DNA of 64,000 nucleotides from Parahalioglobus pacificus (GTDB taxonomy: Bacteria > Pseudomonadota > Gammaproteobacteria > Pseudomonadales > Halieaceae), in NCBI RefSeq assembly GCF_014652275.1, contig NZ_BMYM01000001.1, forward strand, positions 1,364,001-1,428,000, written 5' to 3'. Every line of letters begins with the position of its first letter. Position 1 is the stretch's first letter. The notes below the pieces were generated by a model. That model had not been told where the DNA came from. It made no database searches and saw nothing but the letters and a program-made list of their open reading frames with translations. The position numbers and the translations under genes were made by a program. Below, one piece after another: positions 41,978 to 51,718 of the stretch.

Positions 41978-44900
41978 GGGTAAAGGTCAGTCCCACATTA
42001 TTGTCCGCTTCGCCGACGCTGATCTGCGCGCCGTAGCGAGGGTTGATCGTGTACAAGGCATTAAACTCGCTGGTTTCCTCCAGCACGTTATAGCCATAAC
42101 CCACGTAGAGCTTGGGTCTTATGTAAGTGCCGATGCTCAAGGCAGTAGTATCGCGGTCGGAGGCCGAGGACCCTGTCAGTAGATAGGCTTGTATTTCCGC
42201 CTGGCTGAGCTGAGGCGTGGAGAAGAGCTCGAGAACAGGCTCTTCAAGGCTGCCTGTCACCTGCACGCCGGCAGCGCTTACCAATGGGTCGTTATCGATC
42301 CAGCGAACCGCTCGCAGATTGAGTTCAGGCTCCGTAGCCAAATCGTTCCTGAACACCAGTTGGCCTGTTTGAATTTCCAGGTCCTGACTAAACGCCTTAA
42401 AGGTGCCCTTCTCCACGGCCAGCCTGCCATTAGCCAGCGGCATTGGCTCCCGCCTGCCCGGAGGATTAATGAAAGTGACGGCGCCAGTGACATTGCCGAC
42501 AAAGCCCAGCGCATCTATTTCAACGCTGTCGCCCAGATCCAGAATCACCTCACTATCCAGACCAAAAGGCAGCGCATCGGCAATCGCGTTTAGCGCTCCC
42601 GCCTCGGAGCCAACGATCACGACGTCCGGTGATGGCGCCAGATAGACCCTCTCTTCCGCGTCTGCCACAGTGTCTGTGCCGCTGCCAGCGCGCAGGCTTA
42701 ACTTCGGCGTTATGTCGGCACGATTCACATCGACACGGCCACGCACTCGTAACTGGTCACCGACGTACTGAAGCGATAGGTCCGGCGCTATTCGGGCAAC
42801 CGCATCGCGGGTGTTGTAAACCTCAAAGCGGTCACCTTGCACACTGACATCAGCACTCAAAGCACCGAGGTCCACTGTGCCATCCAGCAGCAGCTTCCCT
42901 GGCCCCGAGCTTACAGCGCCGTTCAGCTTCATGACATTGGCCTGACTCGGTATTTCATCGAGAATCAGCGAAGCATCAGAAAATGCCAGGCCGGCCTCAG
43001 GCACCTGTGCTGCCCCACCGGTTAGCGCGGCACGCCCCCCGATCTGCGGCGCGTCCACAGAGCCGGAGAGCGCAAGCCTGGCTTCCAGCGCGCCGGCGAC
43101 AGCCTCAAGGTCGGGCACCCACGCCTGTAGCCCGCTGAGGTCAGGAAGATCAATATCTATAGTTCCTGTGAGTGGCAGAGCATCGGCGACAGGCAGACTG
43201 TTGAGTGCTGGCACAACCACCTGCGCATTGATTTGCCCAGCCGCCAGCGGTTTAAACACTAGTTTTGCAGAGAGGCCGCTCTCTGCGACCTCAGCTGTGA
43301 GCTTGCCGCCTCCGTGGTCCACCGCGGCAAAGCCATCCCCGGTGTCAAAGCGTACCGTGCCCTCAGTCGCCGTGAATTCGGCTTCGGCGACGAGATCACC
43401 TTGTGGCGAGAGCATCGCCTGCGCTGACCCTGAGACTGTTCCGGTTAGATCTGCCAACAATCTGCGCAGCGGCAGCTCGGTAATGCCCAGGGTCAGGTTG
43501 GCATCGCCATCTGGCACCCATTCGGCAGCCAGACACAGTTCACCGCGCACGCCTCGAGCCGGTCGCAAACAAGCGCGCTGTAGCTCGGCGGACTCTGCGG
43601 ACAGATGCAAGGCGGCCGCAGACTGCAAGGCCCATGCGCCGACCGGTGCAGGGGCTCTCACCCGTAGTTGTTCAAGTTCACCCTGCCACTGAGAATCATC
43701 ACCAAGCCCACCAGTCAGTGTCGCTTTAACGTGATCACCCAGCGCATCGGCCGATAGCGTCAGCTCATGTGCCCTGGTTGTGCCGTTAACCTTCAGCGAC
43801 AAGGTGCTAAAACTACTCTCGGGATTGCCCTGGTCACCGACGGCATCCACATTCACGCGCAGCGGCGCAGACGCATCAAGGCTTCCCTGAACGTCGATGG
43901 ATAGGCTTTGCAGCGGCTGGCCCGCTAGCAGGATGTCGTCACCGGTAGCGCGTGCGGCGATCGAAGGCTTCTCGGCAGTCCCTGTCACCGTGCCTCTTAA
44001 CTTCAGTACGCCATCAGCCCCTTCGCTAAACAGGCCAAGTTGACCCAAGCTGCCTTGAAGGTCAATGTCGATATCGTCGCCCTGTAACGCTCCACTGAGG
44101 GCAACTTGATTGCCACCCAGCGACGCTTCGAATGATTCTATGACCGAGCGCTCGCCAACCAGTGCAATGGAAGCCACTGCCTCCAGAGGCGCATCGGCGA
44201 GTGTCCCCGAGACAGACTCCAGAACCACGCTGCCAACAGGCCCATCGTCAACCAGTTGACCAGCAGAGCGCGCGCTAAAGGCAAGCCGGCCCGGCCAGTC
44301 GGGCGCCAGTTCAGCAGGGTCGATCCCCTGCCCCTGCAGCAGAACATCCCAGCGGGTCTTGTCGGCAAATGCCACCGTGCCATTGAGCTCCAAAGTGCCG
44401 GACAGCAATTGGCCTTGCAGGGAATCGATAGATGCCTCGCTGGCATTACCACGAAGTGCTCCCTGCCACTCGCTAGCCGGCACGGAGTCGCCAGCGACAT
44501 CGGCATTCAGTGTCAGCGCCCAGGCATCCGGCGAACCCGTGATTCTCGCCTGCCCGGTGCTATTCACGTCCGGGCTTGCCGCATCCAGGGGCCAGGTTAT
44601 CGATTGCCAGTCAAGCTGCAGATCCATATCAGGCGCAGGGCCCGCCAATTGAACCTCGCCCGCGGCGGAGAGCGTCAGCGGTGACGCAGCCAGTGCGAGT
44701 GTGATCTCGCTAAGGGAAAGCACCTCATCACGCAGTTGCAGATTGAGCCGCCCTTCACCACTTAACTGCGGCGGTAAGGCCTCGCTGAGTGCAGATGTAT
44801 CGTTGACTTCGATGCTGTGCTCAATGGCGACCACGATTGCGTCTTGCCATGACACGTTGCCCCTGGCCGCCAGTGCATACGGTGCTGTTTCGATGCGTAA

Positions 44901-45857
44901 TAGGCCCAGCACCAGCGCAGTGTCATCACCCTGCGCACTTAAGGAGAATTGAAGCGGCGCCAGATCGAGCAAATCCGCAGTACCCTCTGCGTCGACAGCA
45001 TAGCCCATCAGTTTGCCTTGAGAGCGGAGTTCGCCAGCGATCACCACCGGACTACCGGCTGCAATAAGGCTTAATTCAGGTACGGTTAGCACCAGGTCCC
45101 ATCCGGGGTCTGTGAATAGCTGTTGCGCCTGCCCCTCCAGTTGCAGCGGCAAGGCGCCATCAGCGAGAAGTTTCAGGGTCAACAGCTCAGTGGAACCGGA
45201 TAATGTGAGCTCACCCCGACTCTCGCCAAGCTCTGCCAATGGCGCGCGCCAGGTCACTGAGCCTGCCAGTGGCATCTCGGGCTTGAGGCCGGCTTCAAGC
45301 TGCCCGTTCAACGCAATATCCGGCGATTCAACGGAGAGCGAATCGAGTCGAATCAGGCTGTCGCTCCACTGAAGCGCCAACGCGATTGAATCAATGTGCT
45401 GCTCAGCCTCACCAGTCAAAACACTCAGGTTTGACAACTGCAACTTGCTCAGGAGAACGTCAACGGGCAACTGCAAGTCATCCACCGAGAACGGAGATGA
45501 AGGCTCTTTTGTGTCATCGGTCTCGCGCAGTTCGACGGCAACGCCATCAACGAACAGCGCCTCAACAGACACTGTCATGCCCAGCATTTGCAGTGGCTGC
45601 CAGCACAGATTTAACTCTTTAACGGATACGGACAGGCTGTCGTTGGAATACTCGATGCCTGCCAGCACGAGCTCATCAGCCAAGGTACCGCGCACGGCGG
45701 CCACCTCCAGACCTTCAACGGCTGAAGGCAGCTGCCTAAACAACCACTGCGCGCCGGCGCTGGTGGAAAATACCCAAGCAAGGCAGGCAAGCAGCAGTGC
45801 CGGCACTGCAAGTGCCGTACCCAACGCCAGATACTTTGCTGAACTTTTCTGCAACAA
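41967..45857 (-). CDS. tamB: Translocation/assembly module inner-membrane protein TamB
   Basis: 1296 residues, TTG start (no ATG upstream in frame). An N-terminal signal anchor (LALGTALAVPALLLACLAWVF) leads into a long series of beta-strand repeats of the taco-shaped TamB core and ends with the C-terminal DUF490 domain (VKGTFKAF-like VEKGTFKAFSQDLEIQTGQLVF, then YLLTGSSASDRDT and IRPKLYVGYG). It spans the periplasm and guides lipids or proteins to TamA. Length and end match the family. Confidence 0.95.
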   Translation of the reverse strand: MLQKSSAKYLALGTALAVPALLLACLAWVFSTSAGAQWLFRQLPSAVEGLEVAAVRGTLADELVLAGIEYSNDSLSVSVKELNLCWQPLQMLGMTVSVEALFVDGVAVELRETDDTKEPSSPFSVDDLQLPVDVLLSKLQLSNLSVLTGEAEQHIDSIALALQWSDSLIRLDSLSVESPDIALNGQLEAGLKPEMPLAGSVTWRAPLAELGESRGELTLSGSTELLTLKLLADGALPLQLEGQAQQLFTDPGWDLVLTVPELSLIAAGSPVVIAGELRSQGKLMGYAVDAEGTADLLDLAPLQFSLSAQGDDTALVLGLLRIETAPYALAARGNVSWQDAIVVAIEHSIEVNDTSALSEALPPQLSGEGRLNLQLRDEVLSLSEITLALAASPLTLSAAGEVQLAGPAPDMDLQLDWQSITWPLDAASPDVNSTGQARITGSPDAWALTLNADVAGDSVPASEWQGALRGNASEASIDSLQGQLLSGTLELNGTVAFADKTRWDVLLQGQGIDPAELAPDWPGRLAFSARSAGQLVDDGPVGSVVLESVSGTLADAPLEAVASIALVGERSVIESFEASLGGNQVALSGALQGDDIDIDLQGSLGQLGLFSEGADGVLKLRGTVTGTAEKPSIAARATGDDILLAGQPLQSLSIDVQGSLDASAPLRVNVDAVGDQGNPESSFSTLSLKVNGTTRAHELTLSADALGDHVKATLTGGLGDDSQWQGELEQLRVRAPAPVGAWALQSAAALHLSAESAELQRACLRPARGVRGELCLAAEWVPDGDANLTLGITELPLRRLLADLTGTVSGSAQAMLSPQGDLVAEAEFTATEGTVRFDTGDGFAAVDHGGGKLTAEVAESGLSAKLVFKPLAAGQINAQVVVPALNSLPVADALPLTGTIDIDLPDLSGLQAWVPDLEAVAGALEARLALSGSVDAPQIGGRAALTGGAAQVPEAGLAFSDASLILDEIPSQANVMKLNGAVSSGPGKLLLDGTVDLGALSADVSVQGDRFEVYNTRDAVARIAPDLSLQYVGDQLRVRGRVDVNRADITPKLSLRAGSGTDTVADAEERVYLAPSPDVVIVGSEAGALNAIADALPFGLDSEVILDLGDSVEIDALGFVGNVTGAVTFINPPGRREPMPLANGRLAVEKGTFKAFSQDLEIQTGQLVFRNDLATEPELNLRAVRWIDNDPLVSAAGVQVTGSLEEPVLELFSTPQLSQAEIQAYLLTGSSASDRDTTALSIGTYIRPKLYVGYGYNVLEETSEFNALYTINPRYGAQISVGEADNNVGLTFTHEN

Positions 45858-45960
45858 ATTGCCCGCTAAGTGGTCAATACAGGAAGGCGCAGACTTGCCA
45901 CGCCAATCGATGGCCGCTAAGTTTCGTGCCTACTCGCATTGTATGGGGAGGCTACACACG

Positions 45961-46443
45961 ATGAAACAGACAATTGTGGCAGCGGCACTTTTCGGTGTTT
46001 TTGCGACCACAGCGCAGGCTGTGGACATGAATACGGATGCCCTTAAGCGGATGCAGCAGGAAGGGCATAAGATTGCCGATGAAGCGAAGACCGGCAAACC
46101 GATTAAAGCCAATAACGGCAACTGCCTCGCTACCCAGGGCAAGCCCGGTACCAACGGCGCCAACCTGGTAACACAAAAATGCAACAACAAAGCCAAGCAA
46201 CACCGGTGGTCATTCGATGGTCAGGGTCGGCTGGTCAACGACGGCGGCCTCTGCGTGGAGGTGGCGGGAAACAAGGCTGGCGGTGCTGCAAAAATGAGCA
46301 ATTGCAAGGGCAACGCCCAGCAGAAGTGGGCTATGGACGGGCAGAAGCGTCTGAAGGGCCGAAACAACCTGTGTCTGCAGGTCAACGGGAACAAAGTGAT
46401 TACCGCTGACTGCGCAGGCGGCGGCAATCAAAAGTGGCGCTAA
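45961..46443 (+). CDS. Secreted ricin-type (beta-trefoil) lectin-domain protein
   Basis: 160 residues from ATG 45961 with GGGGAGG upstream. A long frame extends further 5-prime but overlaps tamB on the other strand. Signal peptide KQTIVAAALFGVFATTAQA. Then three trefoil-like repeats with the QxW motif: KCNNKAKQHRWSFDG, NAQQKWAMDG, and GGNQKWR at the end, each preceded by NGNCLATQG, GGLCVEVAGNKAGG and RNNLCLQVNGN. It is a secreted carbohydrate-binding protein. Partner or target unknown. Confidence 0.87.
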   Translation: MKQTIVAAALFGVFATTAQAVDMNTDALKRMQQEGHKIADEAKTGKPIKANNGNCLATQGKPGTNGANLVTQKCNNKAKQHRWSFDGQGRLVNDGGLCVEVAGNKAGGAAKMSNCKGNAQQKWAMDGQKRLKGRNNLCLQVNGNKVITADCAGGGNQKWR

Positions 46444-46601
46444 GCGCTGAACACACCCGCACCACTATGGGCGTAGCCACGCACATCACGCTGAGCCTAA
46501 TAATGTCAGCCGCGAGCTATATCACACGCACAGCGATACCGGTGGATGGCGGCCTGACTATTCGCAATGCCTAGTCTGGCAGTTATGCCTAGCCGAGAGG
46601 A

Positions 46602-47222
46602 TTACTGGCGCCGCGACACGCGAATTTTGCCGTCACGGCCATCAATGCGCATTTCATAACCAAAGCCGCCGTCAAGAATGCGCACATCGAAGTCGCAGTC
46701 GATGAAATTCAGCCTGCGACGATCCGTCTGCTTCCAGATCTGATCGTTGTCGAGACGGAAATACCAACTACCACTGCCCCGCTCACGCTGGCATTGCACT
46801 ACACGGGCGCGCAGGGCCACAGCCTCTTCCTCTGCTTCCTCTGGCGTCGTTTCCTTGTCACGGAACTGGTAGCCGCCCACCTCGTCCTCGGCAGTTTTTC
46901 CGACGCTGGCTGCTGCTGCGGAGGCAGGCGCTGCCGCTGGCGCAGGCTGGGCAACACTTTGGGGTGCAGCCGGTGCAGGTGCCTCTGGAACCGGAACTGG
47001 AACTGGAGATGGATTTTCGGTGGCACCTGACAGTGTGGCGCTGACGCGGTCATAGCATGCCAACCGCTGGGTATCGTCAGTTTCTTTAACACAGCCTTGT
47101 AATCGCTCAGACAACGTCTGTGAAACCGCGGGTAGGCTAACCGCCAGCAGCAAGCAAGCTGTGCCGAGATGGCGAAGCCGCTGTGAAACTGACTGTGAAT
47201 ACATAGGGTTGAGCGAAGGCAT
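46602..47222 (-). CDS. Exported protein with TagO/VasI-like N-terminus, unknown
   Basis: 206 residues with signal peptide (RHLGTACLLLAVSLPAVSQ). Right after it LQGCVKETDDTQRLACYDRVS recalls the short Cys-motif at the beginning of VasI/TagO-like and related exported proteins (C-x-Dx-RLxCYD). Then a Pro/Ala-rich linker of about 50 residues and a C-terminal beta domain (ARVVQCQRERGSGSWYFRLDNDQIWKQ and DCDFDVRILDGGFG). No T6SS genes lie nearby, so type VI assignment is not made. Lone gene. Confidence 0.72.
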   Translation of the reverse strand: MPSLNPMYSQSVSQRLRHLGTACLLLAVSLPAVSQTLSERLQGCVKETDDTQRLACYDRVSATLSGATENPSPVPVPVPEAPAPAAPQSVAQPAPAAAPASAAAASVGKTAEDEVGGYQFRDKETTPEEAEEEAVALRARVVQCQRERGSGSWYFRLDNDQIWKQTDRRRLNFIDCDFDVRILDGGFGYEMRIDGRDGKIRVSRRQ

Positions 47223-47274
47223 TGCGGTCTCACCGTGGTATCTGAGAGTACGACTGAAAGTGCGTCACGCTGTG

Positions 47275-47297
47275 GGGCCGTCCGCTACGGACGGCCC
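47275..47297. terminator. Ten-base GC stem, three-base loop
   Basis: GGGCCGTCCG (47275-47284) pairs perfectly with CGGACGGCCC (47288-47297) around CTA. It lies between the SDR gene and the exported protein gene, both on the minus strand, in a position suited to a terminator, but no T-run is visible. Confidence 0.5.
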
Positions 47298-47368
47298 ACG
47301 ATCAGGCGCAGTATTGGGGCGCACTATAACCGAGGCACCTACCCCGTGCACCCTCTCAACCAGCTGGG

Positions 47369-48139
47369 TTAGAAGCCCTCTGCCTTGTGCGCATAGTTCC
47401 ACAGGTAATTGGGGAAAAACCGACGCATGTAGTAGCCAATGCTAGTGCCCTTGCCCGGCATCGAGAGAAACTCTCCTTTCTCAAGGCACTGCTCAATGTC
47501 GGCAATGACTTCTTCGGGCGCCAGGGCCGGCGCCGCCTTGGTGAGCTCCGGCACGATGGTGTCCTCTGCCTGCTTCCACAATGGTGTAGCCACTGGCGGC
47601 GGGCAGGCGCAGACAAAGCGCACACCGCTGTCACGGTTCTCGTGGTAGAGCGTCTCGGTATAGGTTTGCACGGCACTTTTGGACGAGCAGTAACCGCCCA
47701 TCAGCAGCCCCGGAATAATGCCAGACATACTTGAAAAACTGATGAAATCACCGTTGCCGCGCTTGACCATCTCCGGCAGCACTGCGGTAGCCACATTCAC
47801 AAGGCCGCCGAAGTTGATCGCCATCAGCTTCAGCTGCACTTTTGCATCCTGCTCCAGCAACTTGCCAAAGGGCATAATCGCCGCGGCATTGGCAACGCGG
47901 TCTATAGGCCCCAGTTCTGCAACTACCTGATCGACCGCGGCATGCACAGCCTCTGTATCACTGACATCGACGACGTAGGGATACACGTTCTCTAAGCCCG
48001 CCGCAGTGTCGGCCATGCCCGCCTCATTTACGTCGAACAACGCCACCTTGGCGCCCGCTTGCGCAAGAATGCGCGCTGTAGTCTGCCCCATGCCGCTGCC
48101 GCCGCCGGTCACTAATGCTACTTTCCCGGTGAATGCCAT
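47369..48139 (-). CDS. Short-chain dehydrogenase/reductase
   Basis: 256 residues with GGGAG binding site. TGGGSGMGQTTARIL is the NAD(P) glycine motif, NAAAIMPFGKLL takes the place of the NNAG strand, and the catalytic residues lie in FISFSSMSG (Ser) and GGYCSSKSAVQ (Tyr and Lys). The second Gly-rich motif is GGGSGMG. It oxidises or reduces an alcohol/ketone of unknown substrate. Follows the next SDR on the same strand by 54 bases, probable operon. Confidence 0.92.
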   Translation of the reverse strand: MAFTGKVALVTGGGSGMGQTTARILAQAGAKVALFDVNEAGMADTAAGLENVYPYVVDVSDTEAVHAAVDQVVAELGPIDRVANAAAIMPFGKLLEQDAKVQLKLMAINFGGLVNVATAVLPEMVKRGNGDFISFSSMSGIIPGLLMGGYCSSKSAVQTYTETLYHENRDSGVRFVCACPPPVATPLWKQAEDTIVPELTKAAPALAPEEVIADIEQCLEKGEFLSMPGKGTSIGYYMRRFFPNYLWNYAHKAEGF

Positions 48140-48193
48140 AGTCGTTCTCCCTGTAGTTGCACACCGTTGGGCGTTAGCCCCATGAGTGCCTTG

Positions 48194-49009
48194 TTAGAAT
48201 TTAAATGCTGAAAAATCGGGTCCGCGGCGCAATGAATGACCGCCATCCACATTAATACACTGGCCGGTAATCCACTCGGACTCGGGACCCACAAGGAAAC
48301 GGGCGAGACGGCCCACGTCCTCCGGTTCACCGGTCTTGCCTAGCGGCGTATTGCGCACATAGGAGTCGTAGGTATCACCGTCGCGGGGAATGCCGGCCAT
48401 AATTTCTGTTGCAATAAAGCCGGGGCGAATCGCGTTGAAGCGAACACCGTGAGCGCCATTCTCATCGGCCGCATTTCGCATCATTGCCTCGATACCAGCC
48501 TTGGCGACAGGATAAGCACCAAACCAGGGATGCGTCAGCTCGCCGGCCAATGAGGACATACCGACAAAGGAACCACGACCACTGTGTTTGAGGAGTTCCA
48601 GCGTGCTTTTCACGCACAGCATGGTGCCCAGCACATTCAGGTGCAGCACTCGCAGAAACTCTTCCGTATCCATGCTCTCGTAGCCGTACAACATGCCACC
48701 GCCGCCGGCATTGGCGATGCAGGCATCGAGAACGCCCTCCTCGCCCGCGGCGGTTGCGACCATGGATTGAACGTCGGCTTCCTGAGTCACATCACCCGCA
48801 CAGACGGTCACAGAACCACCGAACCCCGCGCGCGTGCGAATTTCTTCCGCAGCTTCTTCCAATACAGCGTCCCTGCGCCCGGTAATCGTCACGGCGGCAC
48901 CGTCAGCCACCAGTTCAATGGCGCAGGCTTTGCCAATTCCTGTGCCGCCGCCGGTCACCAGCACGCGGTAACCCGCGAGGTTCCCCGCATAGTTGTAATC
49001 CGCTTTCAT
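48194..49009 (-). CDS. Short-chain dehydrogenase/reductase
   Basis: 271 residues. VLVTGGGTGIGKACAIEL is the coenzyme motif, IANAGGGG the strand 4 motif, FVGMSSLAGEL plus GAYPVAKAGIEAMM give Ser-Tyr-Lys, and FVGPESEWITGQCINVDGGHS the C-terminal NVDGG motif of classical SDRs such as FabG-like and hydroxyacyl dehydrogenases. It lies upstream of another SDR in the same direction. In this organism type it may act on short-chain or cyclic alcohols. Confidence 0.93.
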   Translation of the reverse strand: MKADYNYAGNLAGYRVLVTGGGTGIGKACAIELVADGAAVTITGRRDAVLEEAAEEIRTRAGFGGSVTVCAGDVTQEADVQSMVATAAGEEGVLDACIANAGGGGMLYGYESMDTEEFLRVLHLNVLGTMLCVKSTLELLKHSGRGSFVGMSSLAGELTHPWFGAYPVAKAGIEAMMRNAADENGAHGVRFNAIRPGFIATEIMAGIPRDGDTYDSYVRNTPLGKTGEPEDVGRLARFLVGPESEWITGQCINVDGGHSLRRGPDFSAFKF

Positions 49010-49193
49010 AGATTCATTTCCCGAGACAAAGGATGGACGTTAACGCGCCCGCCGAAAGCCTGCCAGCATCCACAAACACTCTGCAGCAGGCGGTTTAACT
49101 CGCTATCCAGTGGCGGATCTCACGGTATTCCCCGGGATCATCAAACACGCAATCCCTCTGCCGAACGAGCAAGGACTGTGATTTACTGCGCCC

Positions 49194-49802
49194 ATGCTGA
49201 ATTTCGGCCATACACCTTTGGAACCCCTGCCTATGCAGGACGGGCAGTTGCTGTTTTCGCCGCAGGCTGACCTCGGCGATCCGGATACCGTGTGGTTTGA
49301 ACGACTGCTTGCGGAGACGCCCTGGCGGGAAGAATCGATCACCGTGTATGGCAAGACACACAAACAGCCGCGCCTGATGGCCTGGTATGGCGATCCCAGC
49401 GCTCGTTATACCTACTCTGGTCTTACCAGCGTTCCGCTACCCTGGAGCGACTCATTGCTGACGCTCAAGGAACGCGTGGAGACCATCAGCGACGCACGGT
49501 TCAACAGCGTTTTGCTGAACCTGTATCGTAACGAGCGGGACTCTATGGGATTGCACGCTGATGACGAGCCCGAGTTAGGTCCTGAGCCTACTATTGCTTC
49601 ACTCAGCCTCGGGGAAGAACGTACGCTGTACTTTCAGCATAACCGCCGGGGGGCCGCCAAGAACCTCAATCTAAAGCTGCCCTCCGGCTCACTGCTTTTG
49701 ATGCGGGGCGCTACGCAGGCGAACTGGAAACACGGGATTCGCAAGTTGTCTCGCGCCTGCGGCCCGCGTATCAACCTGACCTTTCGCTGGATATACCAAT
49801 AG
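49194..49802 (+). CDS. AlkB-family 2-oxoglutarate dioxygenase (ALKBH2/3 type)
   Basis: 202 residues. LLNLYRNERDSMGLHADDEPELG carries the iron H-x-D, WKHGIRK the distal His, and PRINLTFRWI the Arg residues that bind 2-oxoglutarate. QPRLMAWYGDPSARYTYSG is the nucleotide-flip side region of ALKBH2/3-type proteins. Probably repairs N-alkyl lesions in DNA or RNA; it is the shorter bacterial type distinct from E. coli AlkB. No strong ribosome binding site. Convergent with the ABC exporter. Confidence 0.92.
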   Translation: MLNFGHTPLEPLPMQDGQLLFSPQADLGDPDTVWFERLLAETPWREESITVYGKTHKQPRLMAWYGDPSARYTYSGLTSVPLPWSDSLLTLKERVETISDARFNSVLLNLYRNERDSMGLHADDEPELGPEPTIASLSLGEERTLYFQHNRRGAAKNLNLKLPSGSLLLMRGATQANWKHGIRKLSRACGPRINLTFRWIYQ

Positions 49803-49821
49803 GCGCCGGGCTGACGTAGAC

Positions 49822-51654
49822 CTAATCGTCCCCGAGGAATCCGCCGGACTGGTAATCCCACAGGCGCTTATAAAGCCCGTCGCGGGCTAACAGCTCGGCA
49901 TGGGAACCTGACTCAACAATCCTGCCCTGCTCCAGCACCACCAGTCTGTCCAGTGCGGCGATGGTTGAGAGGCGATGCGCGATGGCGATCACCGTCTTGC
50001 CCTCCATCAACTGGTAGAGACTGTCCTGAATCGCAAGCTCAACTTCGGAGTCCAGCGCTGAAGTTGCCTCGTCCAACACCAGGATGGGAGCATCCTTGAG
50101 CATCACGCGGGCGATGGCGATACGCTGACGCTGGCCGCCACTGAGTTTCACACCGCGCTCACCCACCCGCGCGTCGAGACCGCAATGTCCATGCTGATCT
50201 TCCAGGGCGTCGATAAACTCGCTGGCCCTGGCGCGTTCCACTGCCTGCTGTAAGGCTTCCTCAGAGGCACCTTGCCGGCCATACAAAATATTTTCGCGCA
50301 CGGTTCTGTGCAGCAGCGAGGTGTCTTGAGTGACCATGCCCACACTGGCGCGCAGGCTGTCCTGAGTGATGGAGCGGATATCCTGACCATCAATGCTGAT
50401 ACTTCCACTTTGCGGTTCATAGAATCGCAGCAACAGGTTGACCAGCGTTGATTTGCCCGCTCCCGAACGGCCTATAAGACCGACTTTCTCACCGGGCTTA
50501 ATCTCCAGATTGAGACCGTGGAAAACGGGCGTTGTATCACCATAACCAAAACGCAGATCCCTGAAACTGATACCCCCGCGCGCCACCTCAACAGGGCGGG
50601 CGTCATCTGCATCGGCCACCTTCACCGGCAGTGACAGGGTATCGATGCCATCACGAACGGTGCCGATATTCTCAAATAGATCCGAAACCTCCCACATGAT
50701 CCATTCGCTGATGCCGTTGATGCGCAGGCACAGGGCAATGGCTGCAGCGATGGCGCCGGCAGTTACTTCGCCTGCACTCCACAACCACAACGACGTGGCC
50801 CCCACAGCCAGCAGCAGAAACATGTTGTTAATGGCGACGGCGGACTCCATCCAGGTGACCAATCGCATCTGGGGATGAACGGTACCCAGAAATTCCTTCA
50901 TGCCTTCTCGCGCATAGGCCGCTTCGCGCCGGGCATGGGAGAACAATTTCACGGTGGTGATATTGGTATAGCTATCGGCTATGCGGCCTGTCATCAGGGC
51001 ACGGGCACCCGCCTGCTCCTCTGAGATGTGCTGCAGCCGCGGCAGAATAACCACAAGGACAAAGCTGTAGAAGGCCAGCCACAGCAGCAAAGGCAGGGCC
51101 AGGCGCCAGTCGATAGCGGTGAACAGGACCAGCACCGAAATGAAGTACACGCCCACATACACCATGATATCCAGCAGCTTGATCACGGTAGAGCGAACGG
51201 CCAATGCGGTCTGCATCAGCCGCGTTGCAATACGGCCGGCGAACTCATCGTGGAAAAACGCCAGGCTTTGCCGCAGCAAGTAGCGATGCCCCATCCAACG
51301 AACGATCATGGGGAAATTTCCCATAAGGGTTTGGTGCAGCAGCAGGGATTGCAGCCCTATCAGCAGAGGTAGACCCAGAGCGACCGCCAGTGCCAACCAC
51401 AGCGCACCGATATCCGCGCTGGCCCACAGCGTGTCTGGCGTCGACGTCGACAACAGATCGACCACCCGCCCCATCAAATCGAACAGCGCCACTTCAACAA
51501 TCGCTATGCCGGTACTGAGCAATGCCATCAATATTAGGTAGGGCTCAAGCCCGCGCGAGTAGTGTCGGCAAAACTGGTAAACAGAATCGGGCGAACGGCC
51601 GGGCCTGCGGTCGGGAAAGGGGTCTACCAGTTGTTCAAAAAAGCGAAACGGCAT
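49822..51654 (-). CDS. ABC exporter, fused permease and ATPase
   Basis: 610 residues. N-terminal six-helix TMD (first helix LILMALLSTGIAIVEVALFDLMG), then NBD: GRSGAGKSTLVNLLLRF (Walker A), LSGGQRQRIAIARV (signature), ILVLDEATSALDSE (Walker B and D-loop) and AHRLSTIAA (H-loop). Half-transporter of the MsbA/lipid or drug exporter type that dimerises. Substrate unknown. Convergent with alkB-like gene by 20 bases. Confidence 0.93.
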   Translation of the reverse strand: MPFRFFEQLVDPFPDRRPGRSPDSVYQFCRHYSRGLEPYLILMALLSTGIAIVEVALFDLMGRVVDLLSTSTPDTLWASADIGALWLALAVALGLPLLIGLQSLLLHQTLMGNFPMIVRWMGHRYLLRQSLAFFHDEFAGRIATRLMQTALAVRSTVIKLLDIMVYVGVYFISVLVLFTAIDWRLALPLLLWLAFYSFVLVVILPRLQHISEEQAGARALMTGRIADSYTNITTVKLFSHARREAAYAREGMKEFLGTVHPQMRLVTWMESAVAINNMFLLLAVGATSLWLWSAGEVTAGAIAAAIALCLRINGISEWIMWEVSDLFENIGTVRDGIDTLSLPVKVADADDARPVEVARGGISFRDLRFGYGDTTPVFHGLNLEIKPGEKVGLIGRSGAGKSTLVNLLLRFYEPQSGSISIDGQDIRSITQDSLRASVGMVTQDTSLLHRTVRENILYGRQGASEEALQQAVERARASEFIDALEDQHGHCGLDARVGERGVKLSGGQRQRIAIARVMLKDAPILVLDEATSALDSEVELAIQDSLYQLMEGKTVIAIAHRLSTIAALDRLVVLEQGRIVESGSHAELLARDGLYKRLWDYQSGGFLGDD

Positions 51655-51718
51655 GGGCGAAAGTCAAAGGCGAATCAACACGTGGGCATACGCGCGCATC
51701 GCATCAGCGGATGCCAAA

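Noticed and set aside
45394-45960. Long 5-prime extension of the lectin gene
   Set aside because: It lies opposite tamB and would place the signal peptide in the middle; the start at 45961 with its binding site is better.
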